Made by a program: the position numbers and the translations under genes. This document shows, one piece after another, positions 47,669-57,226 of a stretch of DNA of 64,000 nt. The notes below the pieces were generated by a model. It ran no database searches, was not told the DNA's origin, and saw only the letters and a program-made list of their open reading frames with translations. Each line of letters begins with the position of its first letter. Position 1 is the stretch's first letter. Source of the stretch: Pseudomonas sp. Leaf58 (GTDB lineage: Bacteria; Pseudomonadota; Gammaproteobacteria; Pseudomonadales; Pseudomonadaceae); the NCBI RefSeq assembly GCF_003627215.1, contig NZ_CP032678.1:840164-904163 (forward strand), in the 5' to 3' direction.

Positions 47669-48358
47669 ATGACGCCCTCTACTGATGCCGTCTCCGCGCA
47701 GAAAATCATCAAATACGTCAAAGGCCTCCCGGCCAGAGACAGACAATTGATGGAGGGGTTTTTTTCCCGCACAGAAGGCTTTTTTGACAACCTAGGCCTG
47801 GATGACATCAGCCTCATCTCCACGCACCTTCGACTGCTGGGGTTGACGAAGCCACCCGTTGAGCAAACCGATGAGCAACGGATTGAAATGTGGGGGCATT
47901 ACGGCCTCACAGTCTCTGTTCCTGACGGCAGGGCGAGATTCAGTGGATCCATGATGCTCGCACCACATGATGGCGTCCCCTACTGCGTGAACGAGGATAC
48001 TCATTATGCCAGAACCGGGAGCGACGACCGTATCCGACACGCGATTGGCCACCGTCAGATGATGATCGATTGCTACCACGCCAAAATCAAGGCTCTGTAC
48101 AATTACTGCCTGGCGCTGGAACGAGGCCCTGTGTGGGTGCTCACCGGGGGAGGCGCTCGGGTTCAGGCATTCTTTGGCTATGAGCAAGGTTATCTTGCAA
48201 ATCTCTGCCTAGATTTGCAGGATGTTCCGCGCCAGACGGAGGAACAGCGGGCTGAGCTCGCTGGACGTACCCATTCACTGACGCCGAATTTTGAACACCA
48301 TGAGCCTCTCTTTGAGCGGCTGGACATACCAGGGGTGAAGGTCTCCCTGCACGATTGA
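47669..48358 (+). CDS. hypothetical protein
   Basis: A 229-residue soluble protein of unknown function, MTPSTDAVSAQKIIKYVKG onward. It contains many His residues (HYARTGSDDRIRHAIGHRQMMIDCYHAK) but no motif I can name. ATG at 47669 is preferred; a TTG at 47612 extends the frame over a hydrophobic stretch that looks like untranslated leader. It ends 35 bases before the HD-kinase gene, so both are likely translated from one mRNA. Confidence 0.62.
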   Translation: MTPSTDAVSAQKIIKYVKGLPARDRQLMEGFFSRTEGFFDNLGLDDISLISTHLRLLGLTKPPVEQTDEQRIEMWGHYGLTVSVPDGRARFSGSMMLAPHDGVPYCVNEDTHYARTGSDDRIRHAIGHRQMMIDCYHAKIKALYNYCLALERGPVWVLTGGGARVQAFFGYEQGYLANLCLDLQDVPRQTEEQRAELAGRTHSLTPNFEHHEPLFERLDIPGVKVSLHD

Positions 48359-48393
48359 CCTTTATCTCCACCCCCTTGAAGAGGTTTTTTCGC

Positions 48394-49575
48394 ATGACGT
48401 ACCAAGAGATGCAGAAGCTGGTGGCTGACCCTGGCCAGGCCCATGACATGAAAGCGCTGATCGAGTTGATCCCCGCGCTTGCACTGCTGGAGGCGACCCC
48501 CCAAGACCCCGTCTATCACGCAGAGGGGAACGTACTTGCCCATACCGACCTGGTGGTGGGCGCCATGGTCAACGGCCAGGACTACCGCAGCGCGACTGAG
48601 AATGAACGCTTTGTCTTGTTCTACGCCGCACTGCTACACGACATCGCCAAGCCTTCGACCACGGTGATTGATCCCGTCACTGGCAAAATCGGCCAGCCCG
48701 GTCATTCGCGACGTGGCGCGATTGATGCCAGGATCCTGCTATGGCGGGCTGGGGTGCCTTTCGAGCTGCGTGAGGAAATCTGCCGGATCATCACCGTGCA
48801 CCAATTGCCCTTCTTTGCCCTCAATGGTGACAAGCGCAGCGGCAAGCCGGCTGAGTTCCTGATTCACAAGCTGTCCTGCGAACAGCAGCTGTGGATGCTG
48901 TGTGCCATGGCCGTGGCTGACATGGAAGGGCGGGTCTATCACGACAAGCAGAACGTGCTGGCCGACATCGAGCTGTTTCGCATGCTTGCCGAGGAAGAAG
49001 GCTGCCTGCGATCGGCCAAGCAATTTCCGGACACCTACACCAAGCTCTGCTACCTGCGCGGCGCCTCGATCTCGCCGGACTACCCGTTCTTCCGTGAGCG
49101 CACAGGTTCGCAGGTAACCGTGATGTGCGGCATGCCGGCATCTGGAAAAAACCACTGGGTCAGCCATCACCGCCCAGGGCTTCCCGTGGTGTCCATTGAT
49201 GATGCCCGTGACGAACTCGGGCTGCGGTATGGCAAGAACAACGGGGCTGCCGCGCATTATGCCTACGACAAGGCCAGGGAGCTGCTGCGCCGACAGGAGC
49301 CCTTTGTCTGGAACACCACCTTGCTGTCGTCTCAAATGCGCGCCCAGACACTCGATTTTCTTCATGATTACCATGCGGACGTGCAGCTGGTGTACTTGGA
49401 GCAACCCGAGAAGGTCATTTATCAGCGCAACAACCAGCGGGACACTTCCCTGAAAAATGAGGGTATCCGCGATATGCTGTTCAAATGGGAGGTGCCCTTG
49501 CCCACCGAGGCGGCCTCAGTGGAGTACCGGATTAACGAGAACAGTCGAAAACCGATCTGTGAGCCTGAGCCCTAA
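48394..49575 (+). CDS. HD-domain phosphohydrolase fused to P-loop polynucleotide kinase
   Basis: A 393-residue two-domain protein. The first half has an HD domain: HAEGNVLAHTDLVVGAM with the first His, ALLHDIAKP with the HD pair, and RIITVHQLPFFA and ADMEGR as later metal ligands, as in CCA-adding enzymes and nucleotidases. The second half is a kinase of the T4 PNK type: P-loop VMCGMPASGKNHW, then VVSIDDARDELG and WNTTLLSSQMR, and a lid with QRNNQRD. Such fusions suggest RNA end repair: removing a phosphate and phosphorylating the 5' end. ATG 48394 follows GAAGAGG; the TTG at 48355 overlaps the upstream stop. Confidence 0.82.
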   Translation: MTYQEMQKLVADPGQAHDMKALIELIPALALLEATPQDPVYHAEGNVLAHTDLVVGAMVNGQDYRSATENERFVLFYAALLHDIAKPSTTVIDPVTGKIGQPGHSRRGAIDARILLWRAGVPFELREEICRIITVHQLPFFALNGDKRSGKPAEFLIHKLSCEQQLWMLCAMAVADMEGRVYHDKQNVLADIELFRMLAEEEGCLRSAKQFPDTYTKLCYLRGASISPDYPFFRERTGSQVTVMCGMPASGKNHWVSHHRPGLPVVSIDDARDELGLRYGKNNGAAAHYAYDKARELLRRQEPFVWNTTLLSSQMRAQTLDFLHDYHADVQLVYLEQPEKVIYQRNNQRDTSLKNEGIRDMLFKWEVPLPTEAASVEYRINENSRKPICEPEP

Positions 49576-49738
49576 AGGAAAGGGGCGACTGCTTTTGTGA
49601 GGCGCCCTTAGAGCAACTCACTTTCCAGGACGGCACACCGCACAATTTCATTGTCGATGCCGTCCAGGTCATCGCGGGTAACCAGGTTGAGCTGCACGAC
49701 CAGCGCGGCCAGGGAATGATCCTGAATGGTGTTAAGGG

Positions 49739-50302
49739 CTAGGCGTCGTCGCCAGGCGCCATGAGCTGAAGATTCTTGATGCAGCGCACCGGGGCTGTTT
49801 CATAACCGTGCTGTAGGTTGATCAGCGGGAAACCCTCAAATGCCCTGATGTTGGCCAGGACAGGGGCGCCATGCTCCAGGAGCAGGGTCTGGAACTCGGC
49901 AGGAAACATCTCCAGGTGATCGATGTCCTGGAAAAATGCCAAGGCCCAAGCGGTTTCCAGTAGCATCGCTTCAATCTGCACGTCACCGACGATGCCGTCA
50001 CGCAAATACAGATGCCTGCCAAATTCGATGGCCGCTCGGCTGATCTCGGGCGCGAAGGACGCGTAGGTGGTGACGATGAACAGGTTGAAGGATCGGCTAG
50101 TGCCTAACAAGACGGCCATATGCCCTTGCTTGGCATCGCTCAAGTGCAACATGTGCAGGTCGCGCAATGCCTGGTATTCCTGCGCCTGCACCAGGTGGTT
50201 GATGTGCGCCTTCATCTGGCCAACCGACCAGCCTGGCAGGACTGGCACCACAGAGGCCGTCTGAGAGGCCTCCTGGCGCCGCGCAGCAACGTTATTGGCC
50301 AT
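49739..50302 (-). CDS. hypothetical protein, probably extended to 49608 by a frameshift
   Basis: A 187-residue soluble protein (MANNVAARRQEASQTASVVPVLPGW). The frame stops at GDDA-stop, but the next frame downstream continues with a gene-like text without a start codon, ALNTIQDHSLAALVVQLNLV and on to VRCAVLESELL, and stops at 49608. Adding one C near 49741 joins both into about 231 residues. It resembles the single-base losses in four other genes here. No domain recognised. The start overlaps the 440-residue gene by 11 bases, so they are co-translated. Confidence 0.62.
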   Translation of the reverse strand: MANNVAARRQEASQTASVVPVLPGWSVGQMKAHINHLVQAQEYQALRDLHMLHLSDAKQGHMAVLLGTSRSFNLFIVTTYASFAPEISRAAIEFGRHLYLRDGIVGDVQIEAMLLETAWALAFFQDIDHLEMFPAEFQTLLLEHGAPVLANIRAFEGFPLINLQHGYETAPVRCIKNLQLMAPGDDA

Positions 50303-51614
50303 AGGCTGGTTGATCGTCCCGTGGGGCGCGCACGAACGGCGCAGGCGTAGCGGAGAGCTTCAGGGTGCGTTCGCAATTCTTGTCCAGCTCCAGGACGTTG
50401 CCAATGGCCTTGCCGTACGCATGAATGCTGCTCAGAAGCACGGTATTGTTCGCCCGAAACTCACGCTTGACGGTGTCGGCATTGCGCATGGCAATCGGGC
50501 ACGCCAGGTAGGCGTTCTGGTTCGCAAAATTCACGAACGGCGCGAAGTGGAAGCGTTTGTCGACAAAAGCCTTGAGCTGCTTGGGCATGCCATGGCCGCC
50601 GCGCATGAATTCCTTGAGGTACTTCTCGTTGGAAATGGGGCCGCAGTTGACACGCTGGATCGGAATGATCTCGATCTCGAAGCCTTTTTTCTTCATGAAC
50701 TTGAGCCAGCCCGAACCACGCGGGACAAATTCATCCCAGATGGTCGTGACATCGGGTACCTTCTGCTCCCGGTAATCGAACTGGTGATTCAGGCGGCGAA
50801 TCCCATCCACCTGAACCATGCGAGACTGTCCCGAGTTATCAACGGGGCGCATGATGACGCCGCCGTACATGCCGCATTGACTGTTGGATTCGATCATTTC
50901 CAGGATGGTGCTGCGCACCTTGGCCTCGTTGTCCAGATTCAGGGCTTCAAGGCGCTGGTACTGTACATCGACGCCGATGTAAAAGCTCTTTTTCTGATTG
51001 ATGTACAGGTCGATGGCGAGCTGCTCGCGCATCATGCTGTATTCGAGCAGGCTCATGCCCTCCAGCTCTTCAGTCGATTCGGTCGCCGCCTCCAGGATGG
51101 TATTCATCTCCATCAGGCGGATACGCTGCTGTTCGTACTCCGCAGTGTTCATGGGGATACGGTTCATCTCCAGGTATCCCACGCCGATCTTGGGCTTGGC
51201 CGCACGATCTTCGGCGCGCAACACTGAGAGCCAGTTGCACGACAGGATGTTCTTTTCGGCATCCACCACCTTGACCTGCTCTGCCAGGAACACTCCCCCT
51301 GTCATTGAGCCGGGGCCGTTGGTCTCGTCAGCAAAACAGGGGTTGCGGGCTGTGCGATGGGTTTCACTGAGTGAGGCAAGGTCGGGGATGATGACGTCCT
51401 TTTTCTTCTTTGCTTCCTGAATGAACCGCTCTGGCACCGTCAGCTGCAGCATAAACCGCGCCCCCGCCTGGTCAACCCCTTCCACGTACTGGTCAGATGG
51501 ATGGTCGCCAATCATATAGCGAGTGGGATAGCCTACAAAACCTGCAGTCGACCCTTTCTTGAGTGCTTCGACGCTGCCAAGGATGGGCGTACCTGCGCGG
51601 CTTTCTGAAGACAT
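50292..51614 (-). CDS. hypothetical protein of the transfer region
   Basis: A 440-residue soluble protein of unknown function. It opens MSSESRAGTPILGSVEALKKGSTAGFVGYPT and is alpha/beta throughout with no membrane segment (ELEGMSLLEYSMMREQLAIDLYINQKKSFYIGVDVQYQRLEALNL). ATG follows CGAGG. TATATTGACG, preceded at 18 bases by TTGGCA, lies about 120 bases upstream and may be its promoter. Its place between the coupling-protein gene and small unknown genes suggests a role linked to conjugation, but this is inference only. Confidence 0.68.
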   Translation of the reverse strand: MSSESRAGTPILGSVEALKKGSTAGFVGYPTRYMIGDHPSDQYVEGVDQAGARFMLQLTVPERFIQEAKKKKDVIIPDLASLSETHRTARNPCFADETNGPGSMTGGVFLAEQVKVVDAEKNILSCNWLSVLRAEDRAAKPKIGVGYLEMNRIPMNTAEYEQQRIRLMEMNTILEAATESTEELEGMSLLEYSMMREQLAIDLYINQKKSFYIGVDVQYQRLEALNLDNEAKVRSTILEMIESNSQCGMYGGVIMRPVDNSGQSRMVQVDGIRRLNHQFDYREQKVPDVTTIWDEFVPRGSGWLKFMKKKGFEIEIIPIQRVNCGPISNEKYLKEFMRGGHGMPKQLKAFVDKRFHFAPFVNFANQNAYLACPIAMRNADTVKREFRANNTVLLSSIHAYGKAIGNVLELDKNCERTLKLSATPAPFVRAPRDDQPAYGQ

Positions 51615-51769
51615 AACGAGTACCTCGAATCAATTTGTGGTCAAATCGTAGCCCCGGATTGGCGATTATTCAAGTCCCTGGGGTATCCGTTGACAATGAA
51701 AAAGGATCTGCGTGTAACTGACGCCTATACGTCAATATACGTGCAAATCCTTTGTGTTGCCAAGCGCGG

Positions 51770-52249
51770 TTAGCGCATGCCCATCGAAGACTCCTGGTGA
51801 ACCGGTTTCGGCTTGCTGGTGAAGCTGCCGACCAGTCTGGCGAAGAAGCCTTCCTTCTGCGTAGGCAGCTGGGAGTCGCGCATGAACACACCCTCATTGG
51901 CCTGCTCAACGCGGGCTTCGTAGGTGGCCGTCACGGCCTTCGACAGCTTGCCAATGAGTAGCTCATGCATGTTGTCCTTGTTTTCTTCCATGAACTGCTT
52001 GCCCATGCGATAGGCAGCGACGAACTTGCCACCGGCATAGCTTGGCAACGGAGCGGAGTCGCGCAGCAGGCTCATCTCTTCCGGGTTCAGGGTCTGAACG
52101 TCGATCAGCAGCTTGGCCTGGAAGTGCTTGGTCTTGTCATCGCCAGAGTGCAGCTCGGCCCCCGAGACTGCTTGAATCAGGTTGTCGATGCGGATGTTTT
52201 CCACGTTCTTTTTGAGATCGCGCAGGTTGTAATGGCTGCTTAGGGACAT
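51770..52249 (-). CDS. hypothetical protein
   Basis: A 159-residue soluble protein (MSLSSHYNLRDLKKNVENIRIDNLIQAVSG) with strongly helical, charged text and a basic tail (FFARLVGSFTSKPKPVHQ). No family recognised. AGAGGAAG precedes ATG 52249. It lies between the dotL terminator and the 440-residue gene. It may have its own promoter in the 150 bases upstream. Confidence 0.65.
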   Translation of the reverse strand: MSLSSHYNLRDLKKNVENIRIDNLIQAVSGAELHSGDDKTKHFQAKLLIDVQTLNPEEMSLLRDSAPLPSYAGGKFVAAYRMGKQFMEENKDNMHELLIGKLSKAVTATYEARVEQANEGVFMRDSQLPTQKEGFFARLVGSFTSKPKPVHQESSMGMR

Positions 52250-52403
52250 GACGGCTTCCTCTTATTCTTATTAACTTCAGTTTCCGCAATGAGCAAACAC
52301 AGTGACAATTCGCACCTGGCGCGGATTCAGTTATAAAATCGCCGTTGTTTTGATCTGGGGCAGCAATCACCTGCTAAATTCAATTGAAAATTATTTTTTC
52401 GAT

Positions 52404-52426
52404 AAAAAACCCGGCATTGCCGGGTT
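52404..52426 (-). terminator. rho-independent terminator after dotL
   Basis: AACCCGGC and GCCGGGTT with a three-base loop; on the minus strand a T run follows, 16 bases after the dotL stop. Confidence 0.88.
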
Positions 52427-52441
52427 GTGTGTGCCTGCAGC

Positions 52442-54970
52442 TCAGGCGTCCTTGTTCTTGTCGATTTGCTTGAGCATCAGCTCCAGAGTCTTACTCACGA
52501 TTTCTTCGCTGAGGCGACTGGGCTGTGGCTCGCTCGGGTATTGAATGCGCTCATCGATGATCTCCAGGCCACGACGCGCTTCGGCTTCAGCATCCTCTTC
52601 ATCCAGGCCATGCTCCATTTCAATCGCTTTCAACTGCTGCAATGGCAGTGCTTCCGCCTGCGCCTTCGGCGACAGAGGCTCTTCATGGGTATCGATCTGC
52701 TCTTGAATGGTGTCGTTGATGAGCTCAGAGAGCGATTTATAGATGCCTTTCGCTTCTTCCTTCAGCTCATTGTCCGATTCGTAGGCTTCCCGCATGAATG
52801 GCAGGCCCGAACTGACCTGGTGTTGAAGTTCGTCATCCTGGGCCTTGTCGATCTCCACCCTGCGCTCTTCGCGGTGCTGATCGGCAGTTGGCTGGGGTCG
52901 CTCAGTGATGGTCGGCTCCACTCGTGCTTTTTGTGGAGCGACTGGTGATGTATCCCCCTTGATTGCTCTCACGAAGGTTTCGTCGAGCAACTGCTCCTGG
53001 TATTCCATCAGGCCAAAGGCGAGGCGTGCACTGCCATTGGGATCCTGGTTGCGGTCACGGGCTAATTCGTAGCCGGTGAATAGGGCCTTCAGACCCGCAT
53101 CAAGATCGGTGTTTTTCAGCTTGCTCAGCGGCAGGCCAGAATCGAAGACCTTGCCAATGTTGCCACGGGCCTGGGTGATCTGTTTGATGGTTTCCTGCCG
53201 TGGGCGGTTCACCATCAACATGCGGTTGATGCGGTACTCAGGTGATTGGTTGGGTTCGGCGTAAAACAACCTGCAGCGAACCAGCAAGTCACCAAACATG
53301 ACATGTGCCTCGCCAGGCTTCTGATCGACCAGGTCGCGAATGGTGATCCGCTTGCGGCGTTCGATGCGGGTTTGCAGGTTGTCGGCGTAACCCGATACCA
53401 ATTCACCCTTGACTTCATGACCTGCGGTCGCAGCAGTTTCACCTTCGCCCGCACGTTCAACAGCCAACTGGAAAGTGTCGCCCTGGTCTTCAAGCTTCAT
53501 GAAGACTTTAATGTTGGTGTTGGCTGTTACTGACTTGGCTTCGTCCTCGCCCCCACGTTTAAAGCTCGGGAAGTCCTGGCCGGCGAAGATTACCGCAATA
53601 CCCAGCGATCGGGCCTGCGCGGCAACTACCGAGAAGCCCTTCACGGAATAATACCCATATTCATCGAGAATAAGCAGGAACGGCACATCGGAGTTGGTGG
53701 GTTTGGCATCCATAACTTCTTCGTGGGAGCCTTCCACCTTTTCGCCCAGTGCTGGCGCCAGTGCGCTTCGAACCCCGGCTACGACCAGTTTACCAAGACC
53801 TGACAGCGCGTCCGGGTCTTTTTCGAGGGCTGGCAACATCACAAACAGGATTCGGCGGTTATAAACCAAGTCCTTGTAGTCCACCTCACCCATGGGGGCG
53901 TTGAAGATATGCGCATAGGTCGAGGACAACTCAGAGAGCACCTCGGTTAGCTGCATTTGCAGGTACCCATGTTGTTCGTAGCACTTTGGCGACAGCGAGC
54001 CATTGAGTGCATCGTCTTCGTTATAGCCGGGCAGGTCGAGCAAGTATTTCTTGAGCTGCACAATGCCATGCTCAGGAATATCACGGCGCTGGGTAAGTTC
54101 AAGAACCCTATCAAGTGGCATGTAATCACGCAACTTGCCGACGTCCATGTTGATCTCACCGGAATCACGCAGGTAGACCAGGGTGTCCAGCAAGGCGGCG
54201 AGCAATGCACTGGCTCGGCCTTTCCACATGTCGTCGCCGCCACCGTCACGCATCAAGCTCACGACCAGTGAGCGCAACTGGGCGGACGGGCCGTAGGCGA
54301 AGGGGTTTGTGGTGTTCGACAGGCGTGTCCCGTCGCCTTTTGCACCGGGTGATTTTGAGCCTGTCAGGTAGTTGATCAGCAGCAGGTCATCTTCACGACC
54401 CAGGCGCCTGACCATCGAGAAGACCAGGCCAAATACCGTCGTGTCGCCCTTCCCGTCGACGTACATGACCCCGGAACCGAGCAACAGGGCCTGGTAGAAC
54501 AGCCCCAGCAAGAACCGGGTCTTGCCGCTGCCGGTAGATCCGAACACCAGCATATGGGTACGGGCATCATCGTTGGAGACCCAAAACGCCTCGCCACTGA
54601 CCTTGTCATTGCCAATCAGGATGATGCCGTTGCCCATCCGCCGCTTGAGAATTTTTTTCGGATCCCCTTTGTCCTCGGGCTTGAGCTTAACGGTCGGGTC
54701 GATCTCCAGCGGATCCATCGGTCGGCGCAGAGGGTAGGCCCGACGATTGTTTCGGCTGAGCATGAGCATAATCAAACCGAAGAAGATCATGAAGTCGGAG
54801 GCGGCCCCATAACCTATCCAGGGGGTGATGAACGCCGAGCAGCCAAAGAAGGCCGTGACTGCACCACCTGCGATGGCGAAGAAGTCCTTGATCCGATAAC
54901 GGAACGGGCGCACCTCGCGATGTAGCAACGCCGGATCAAGATCCGCATTCTTGGAAATACCGTGAACCAT
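52442..54970 (-). CDS. icmO: type IV coupling ATPase DotL/IcmO-like
   Basis: An 842-residue coupling protein of the DotL/IcmO (IncI TrbC-like) branch, which brings DNA or proteins to a type IVB secretion channel. Two N-terminal membrane segments (FFAIAGGAVTAFFGCSAFITPW, FMIFFGLIMLML) are followed by Walker A VFGSTGSGKTRFLLG and Walker B PFLLILDEYGYYSV, then an acidic tail of about 150 residues rich in Glu and Gln. The tail fits the adaptor-binding end of DotL. It is the last gene of a minus-strand operon that starts at the ParM-like gene, and a terminator follows. No relaxase is visible in the window. Confidence 0.9.
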   Translation of the reverse strand: MVHGISKNADLDPALLHREVRPFRYRIKDFFAIAGGAVTAFFGCSAFITPWIGYGAASDFMIFFGLIMLMLSRNNRRAYPLRRPMDPLEIDPTVKLKPEDKGDPKKILKRRMGNGIILIGNDKVSGEAFWVSNDDARTHMLVFGSTGSGKTRFLLGLFYQALLLGSGVMYVDGKGDTTVFGLVFSMVRRLGREDDLLLINYLTGSKSPGAKGDGTRLSNTTNPFAYGPSAQLRSLVVSLMRDGGGDDMWKGRASALLAALLDTLVYLRDSGEINMDVGKLRDYMPLDRVLELTQRRDIPEHGIVQLKKYLLDLPGYNEDDALNGSLSPKCYEQHGYLQMQLTEVLSELSSTYAHIFNAPMGEVDYKDLVYNRRILFVMLPALEKDPDALSGLGKLVVAGVRSALAPALGEKVEGSHEEVMDAKPTNSDVPFLLILDEYGYYSVKGFSVVAAQARSLGIAVIFAGQDFPSFKRGGEDEAKSVTANTNIKVFMKLEDQGDTFQLAVERAGEGETAATAGHEVKGELVSGYADNLQTRIERRKRITIRDLVDQKPGEAHVMFGDLLVRCRLFYAEPNQSPEYRINRMLMVNRPRQETIKQITQARGNIGKVFDSGLPLSKLKNTDLDAGLKALFTGYELARDRNQDPNGSARLAFGLMEYQEQLLDETFVRAIKGDTSPVAPQKARVEPTITERPQPTADQHREERRVEIDKAQDDELQHQVSSGLPFMREAYESDNELKEEAKGIYKSLSELINDTIQEQIDTHEEPLSPKAQAEALPLQQLKAIEMEHGLDEEDAEAEARRGLEIIDERIQYPSEPQPSRLSEEIVSKTLELMLKQIDKNKDA

Positions 54971-55035
54971 GGTTTGCCCATTCTTATTATTATAGGGTTA
55001 ATCCAGTTACGACCAATTTACATCAAAAGCGAATT

Positions 55036-55317
55036 TTAGGAAATCTTTATCCTTCCCTCTTTTCGCCGACACCGCTCCAGGATAGACTCCAGCCTGGCGA
55101 TCTCCTCGGGAGCGCCCAGGGCCTTCGCGCACTCGCTTGGCTCAATTCCCAGCAGAAGACTCAGGGCAAATGAAAGGCGCTGGGCATGGCAATTGGCGGC
55201 ATTCAGGACATGCCTGACTGTTTGGGTTGAAAACACCTCGTCGGCCCAGCCGCCCTGCCCTTCCAGGTGCGCCCAGTCACTGAGGATGTTGAAGATCCGG
55301 GAGCAGTCATTGGTCAT
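55036..55317 (-). CDS. small protein between dotM and dotL
   Basis: A 93-residue helical protein, MTNDCSRIFNILSDWAHLEG onward, with a basic end (ERCRRKEGRIKIS). Function unknown. Its place between the DotM and DotL homologues suggests a small partner of the coupling complex, as IcmS, IcmW or DotN are in Legionella, but no sequence likeness was seen. The start is uncertain: GTG at 55362 would add 15 residues and overlap dotM. Confidence 0.58.
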   Translation of the reverse strand: MTNDCSRIFNILSDWAHLEGQGGWADEVFSTQTVRHVLNAANCHAQRLSFALSLLLGIEPSECAKALGAPEEIARLESILERCRRKEGRIKIS

Positions 55318-55352
55318 TGGCTGCTCGCGAATCTCGACACAGTCACGCCGAC

Positions 55353-56720
55353 TCAAGTCCACTCATCCTGTTTGGCGGCGCCCGCCCGCGCCGGCAATTC
55401 CAGGGCAATGCGCAAGGCTTCGATCGCCTCGGTGGTTTCAGCATGCGGGACGCTGATCTTGATCTCTTTCTCCAGCAGCCAGTGCCCGTAGGTGCCAGCT
55501 GATTCGGTGAAGGCAGTTTTCTTGCCGACGCAGTTGAGGGCATACCACAGGGTGCGGTTGCGCCCCTTCAGCCAGCGGAACGATGATGGTGCCAGGGTGG
55601 CGCCATCGCGGGCGGCTTCCAGGAGGGTCATGAGCCCGGTGTAGGTGAAAGCATGCCTGGCCAATCTGCTGTCGGCCATGATGTGACGCAGCGTGTTTTT
55701 CAGATCCTTGTTGGAGACCATCGAACGGATGTCCGACTCCTTGACTTTGAGCGTGGCGCCGTGTTTCTTGTACATCCCGTCGATCATGGCGGTCAGCATT
55801 TCAACCAGCGCTTTGTGGGAACCAAAGTCCTCCTGCAGCTTGACCTGAGCTTTGGGCAGGGTTTTGATGTCCAGGGCGGCCAGGGCTTTCTTGTCGGTAG
55901 GAATCAGCCGGTTTGTATTCCGATGCTCGGTGATCTGCGCCACGTAGTCCATGAGGATGGGCAGAACCTCGACGCGCTTGACCAGGATTTTGCTTCTGAA
56001 CAAGTCTGCCAGCTTCTTCTCGTCTTCAGTGAGCCGATTGTGGCCCATGTACAGGCTACCCAGCTGCTTGTCGAAGGCCTTGCGACAGAGGTCGTCATTG
56101 AAGCCCTGCTGACCATCCCAGATGGCTTTGCGCAAGGACGCATCGCGCTTGGCTTCCTTGTCCAGGCCCACGGGTGGAACGCACTGGGCAAATTGACGCT
56201 CGGTCATTGCCATCGAGTACTCATAGCTGTCCGGATCATCGGGGTAGAAATCCAGCGGGGTCAGCTCCGGGTGAACGTTCAAGAACATCCGGTTGTTCGG
56301 GAACGCCCTCGACATCTTCAGCAGCAACGATTCCATGGTGTATTTGTCGAACGAGACGTTTTCCGACGCCAAAAATAGCTTGGCGCCGGCAATGGCGAGG
56401 AAGCCGCCTGGCAGCCAGTTGAAGAACTTCACATAAATGTTGTCGAATCCACTGATCATCGACGCGGTCATCAAGGTCGGCTTGGTGTCCAGCAGGAAGC
56501 GAAGTCCGGCGCCGAAATCAACGCCGATCAGATTTTCCACAGCCTGAGGCACGGTGAAGGCGAATAGTGAAATTTCGGCAATTCTGATCCACCGCCACAT
56601 CGTTGCGTACACCCAGAAATTGTGGCTGATAAGCCAAAAGGCCAGACAAACCAGGACGACAATCAGAAACGCCCACATCTCCATGTTGGTGTCTGAAGCG
56701 CCCGCTCCGCGTTGAGCCAT
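55353..56720 (-). CDS. icmP: type IVB secretion protein DotM/IcmP-like
   Basis: A 455-residue protein matching DotM/IcmP (TrbA of IncI plasmids), the partner of the DotL coupling ATPase at the inner membrane. Membrane segments lie at residues 13-32 (MWAFLIVVLVCLAFWLISHN), soon after around IRIAEISLFAFTVPQ, and near FNWLPGGFLAIAGAKLFL. The cytoplasmic part includes LPARAGAAKQDEW at the end and RWLKGRNRTLWYALNCVGKKTAFTESAG, close to the conserved end region of the family. AGAGAGGA precedes ATG. It lies three bases after the ParR-like gene in one operon. Confidence 0.85.
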   Translation of the reverse strand: MAQRGAGASDTNMEMWAFLIVVLVCLAFWLISHNFWVYATMWRWIRIAEISLFAFTVPQAVENLIGVDFGAGLRFLLDTKPTLMTASMISGFDNIYVKFFNWLPGGFLAIAGAKLFLASENVSFDKYTMESLLLKMSRAFPNNRMFLNVHPELTPLDFYPDDPDSYEYSMAMTERQFAQCVPPVGLDKEAKRDASLRKAIWDGQQGFNDDLCRKAFDKQLGSLYMGHNRLTEDEKKLADLFRSKILVKRVEVLPILMDYVAQITEHRNTNRLIPTDKKALAALDIKTLPKAQVKLQEDFGSHKALVEMLTAMIDGMYKKHGATLKVKESDIRSMVSNKDLKNTLRHIMADSRLARHAFTYTGLMTLLEAARDGATLAPSSFRWLKGRNRTLWYALNCVGKKTAFTESAGTYGHWLLEKEIKISVPHAETTEAIEALRIALELPARAGAAKQDEWT

Positions 56721-56722
56721 GA

Positions 56723-57226
56723 CTATTCCTCTCTCATCATTTGAAGTCTTTGTAGGGGATCCATGAAGTCGTCATCGTCGTCTTCATCGGGGTAAGCGGC
56801 GTTGTCTGGGGGCGATGGCAGGGTTTCATAGGTGCCTGCGAGCTCCACAACCCCCTCAGCAGGCTCTTTCGGGCTTATAGGCTCGGGCTCTACATCAACC
56901 CGCCGTGGCGGAACCGGGAGGCTTGCAGGCGCTTGTGGCGCTGTCCCTGCGGGGGGAGTGGAGCTTAGCGCTGGCACTTCGGAAACGGGGATCGGTTTCT
57001 GCCGGGCCTTTGCCTCTCTACGCACGGTGCGCACGTCGGGGTTGCGCGCCGCAAACCAGGCTTGTTCACCACTCTCCTGACGCAGGACGACACGAGCCCC
57101 GATCATGAGCATTTGCAGCAAGGCCTGGGCCTGACGATTCCGGCCTTCAATGCCCTCCAGATACTCCAGGAGTTCAGCATGACTGGGGTCAGCCTCATAC
57201 AGGCTAATGACCTTGCGATGGCGCAT
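56723..57226 (-). CDS. ParR/StbB-like DNA-binding partner of ParM
   Basis: A 167-residue protein. The first 50 residues (RHRKVISLYEADPSHAELLEYLEGIEGRNRQAQALLQMLMIGARVVLR) fit the ribbon-helix-helix of ParR/StbB: strand, two helices, and an R-x-x-A-L core. The rest is Pro- and acid-rich and probably disordered, as in ParR tails that touch ParM filaments. Its start shares one base with the ParM stop (TAATG). It would bind a centromere and couple it to ParM. The likeness is by pattern; the order parM then parR is the known one. Confidence 0.7.
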   Translation of the reverse strand: MRHRKVISLYEADPSHAELLEYLEGIEGRNRQAQALLQMLMIGARVVLRQESGEQAWFAARNPDVRTVRREAKARQKPIPVSEVPALSSTPPAGTAPQAPASLPVPPRRVDVEPEPISPKEPAEGVVELAGTYETLPSPPDNAAYPDEDDDDDFMDPLQRLQMMREE

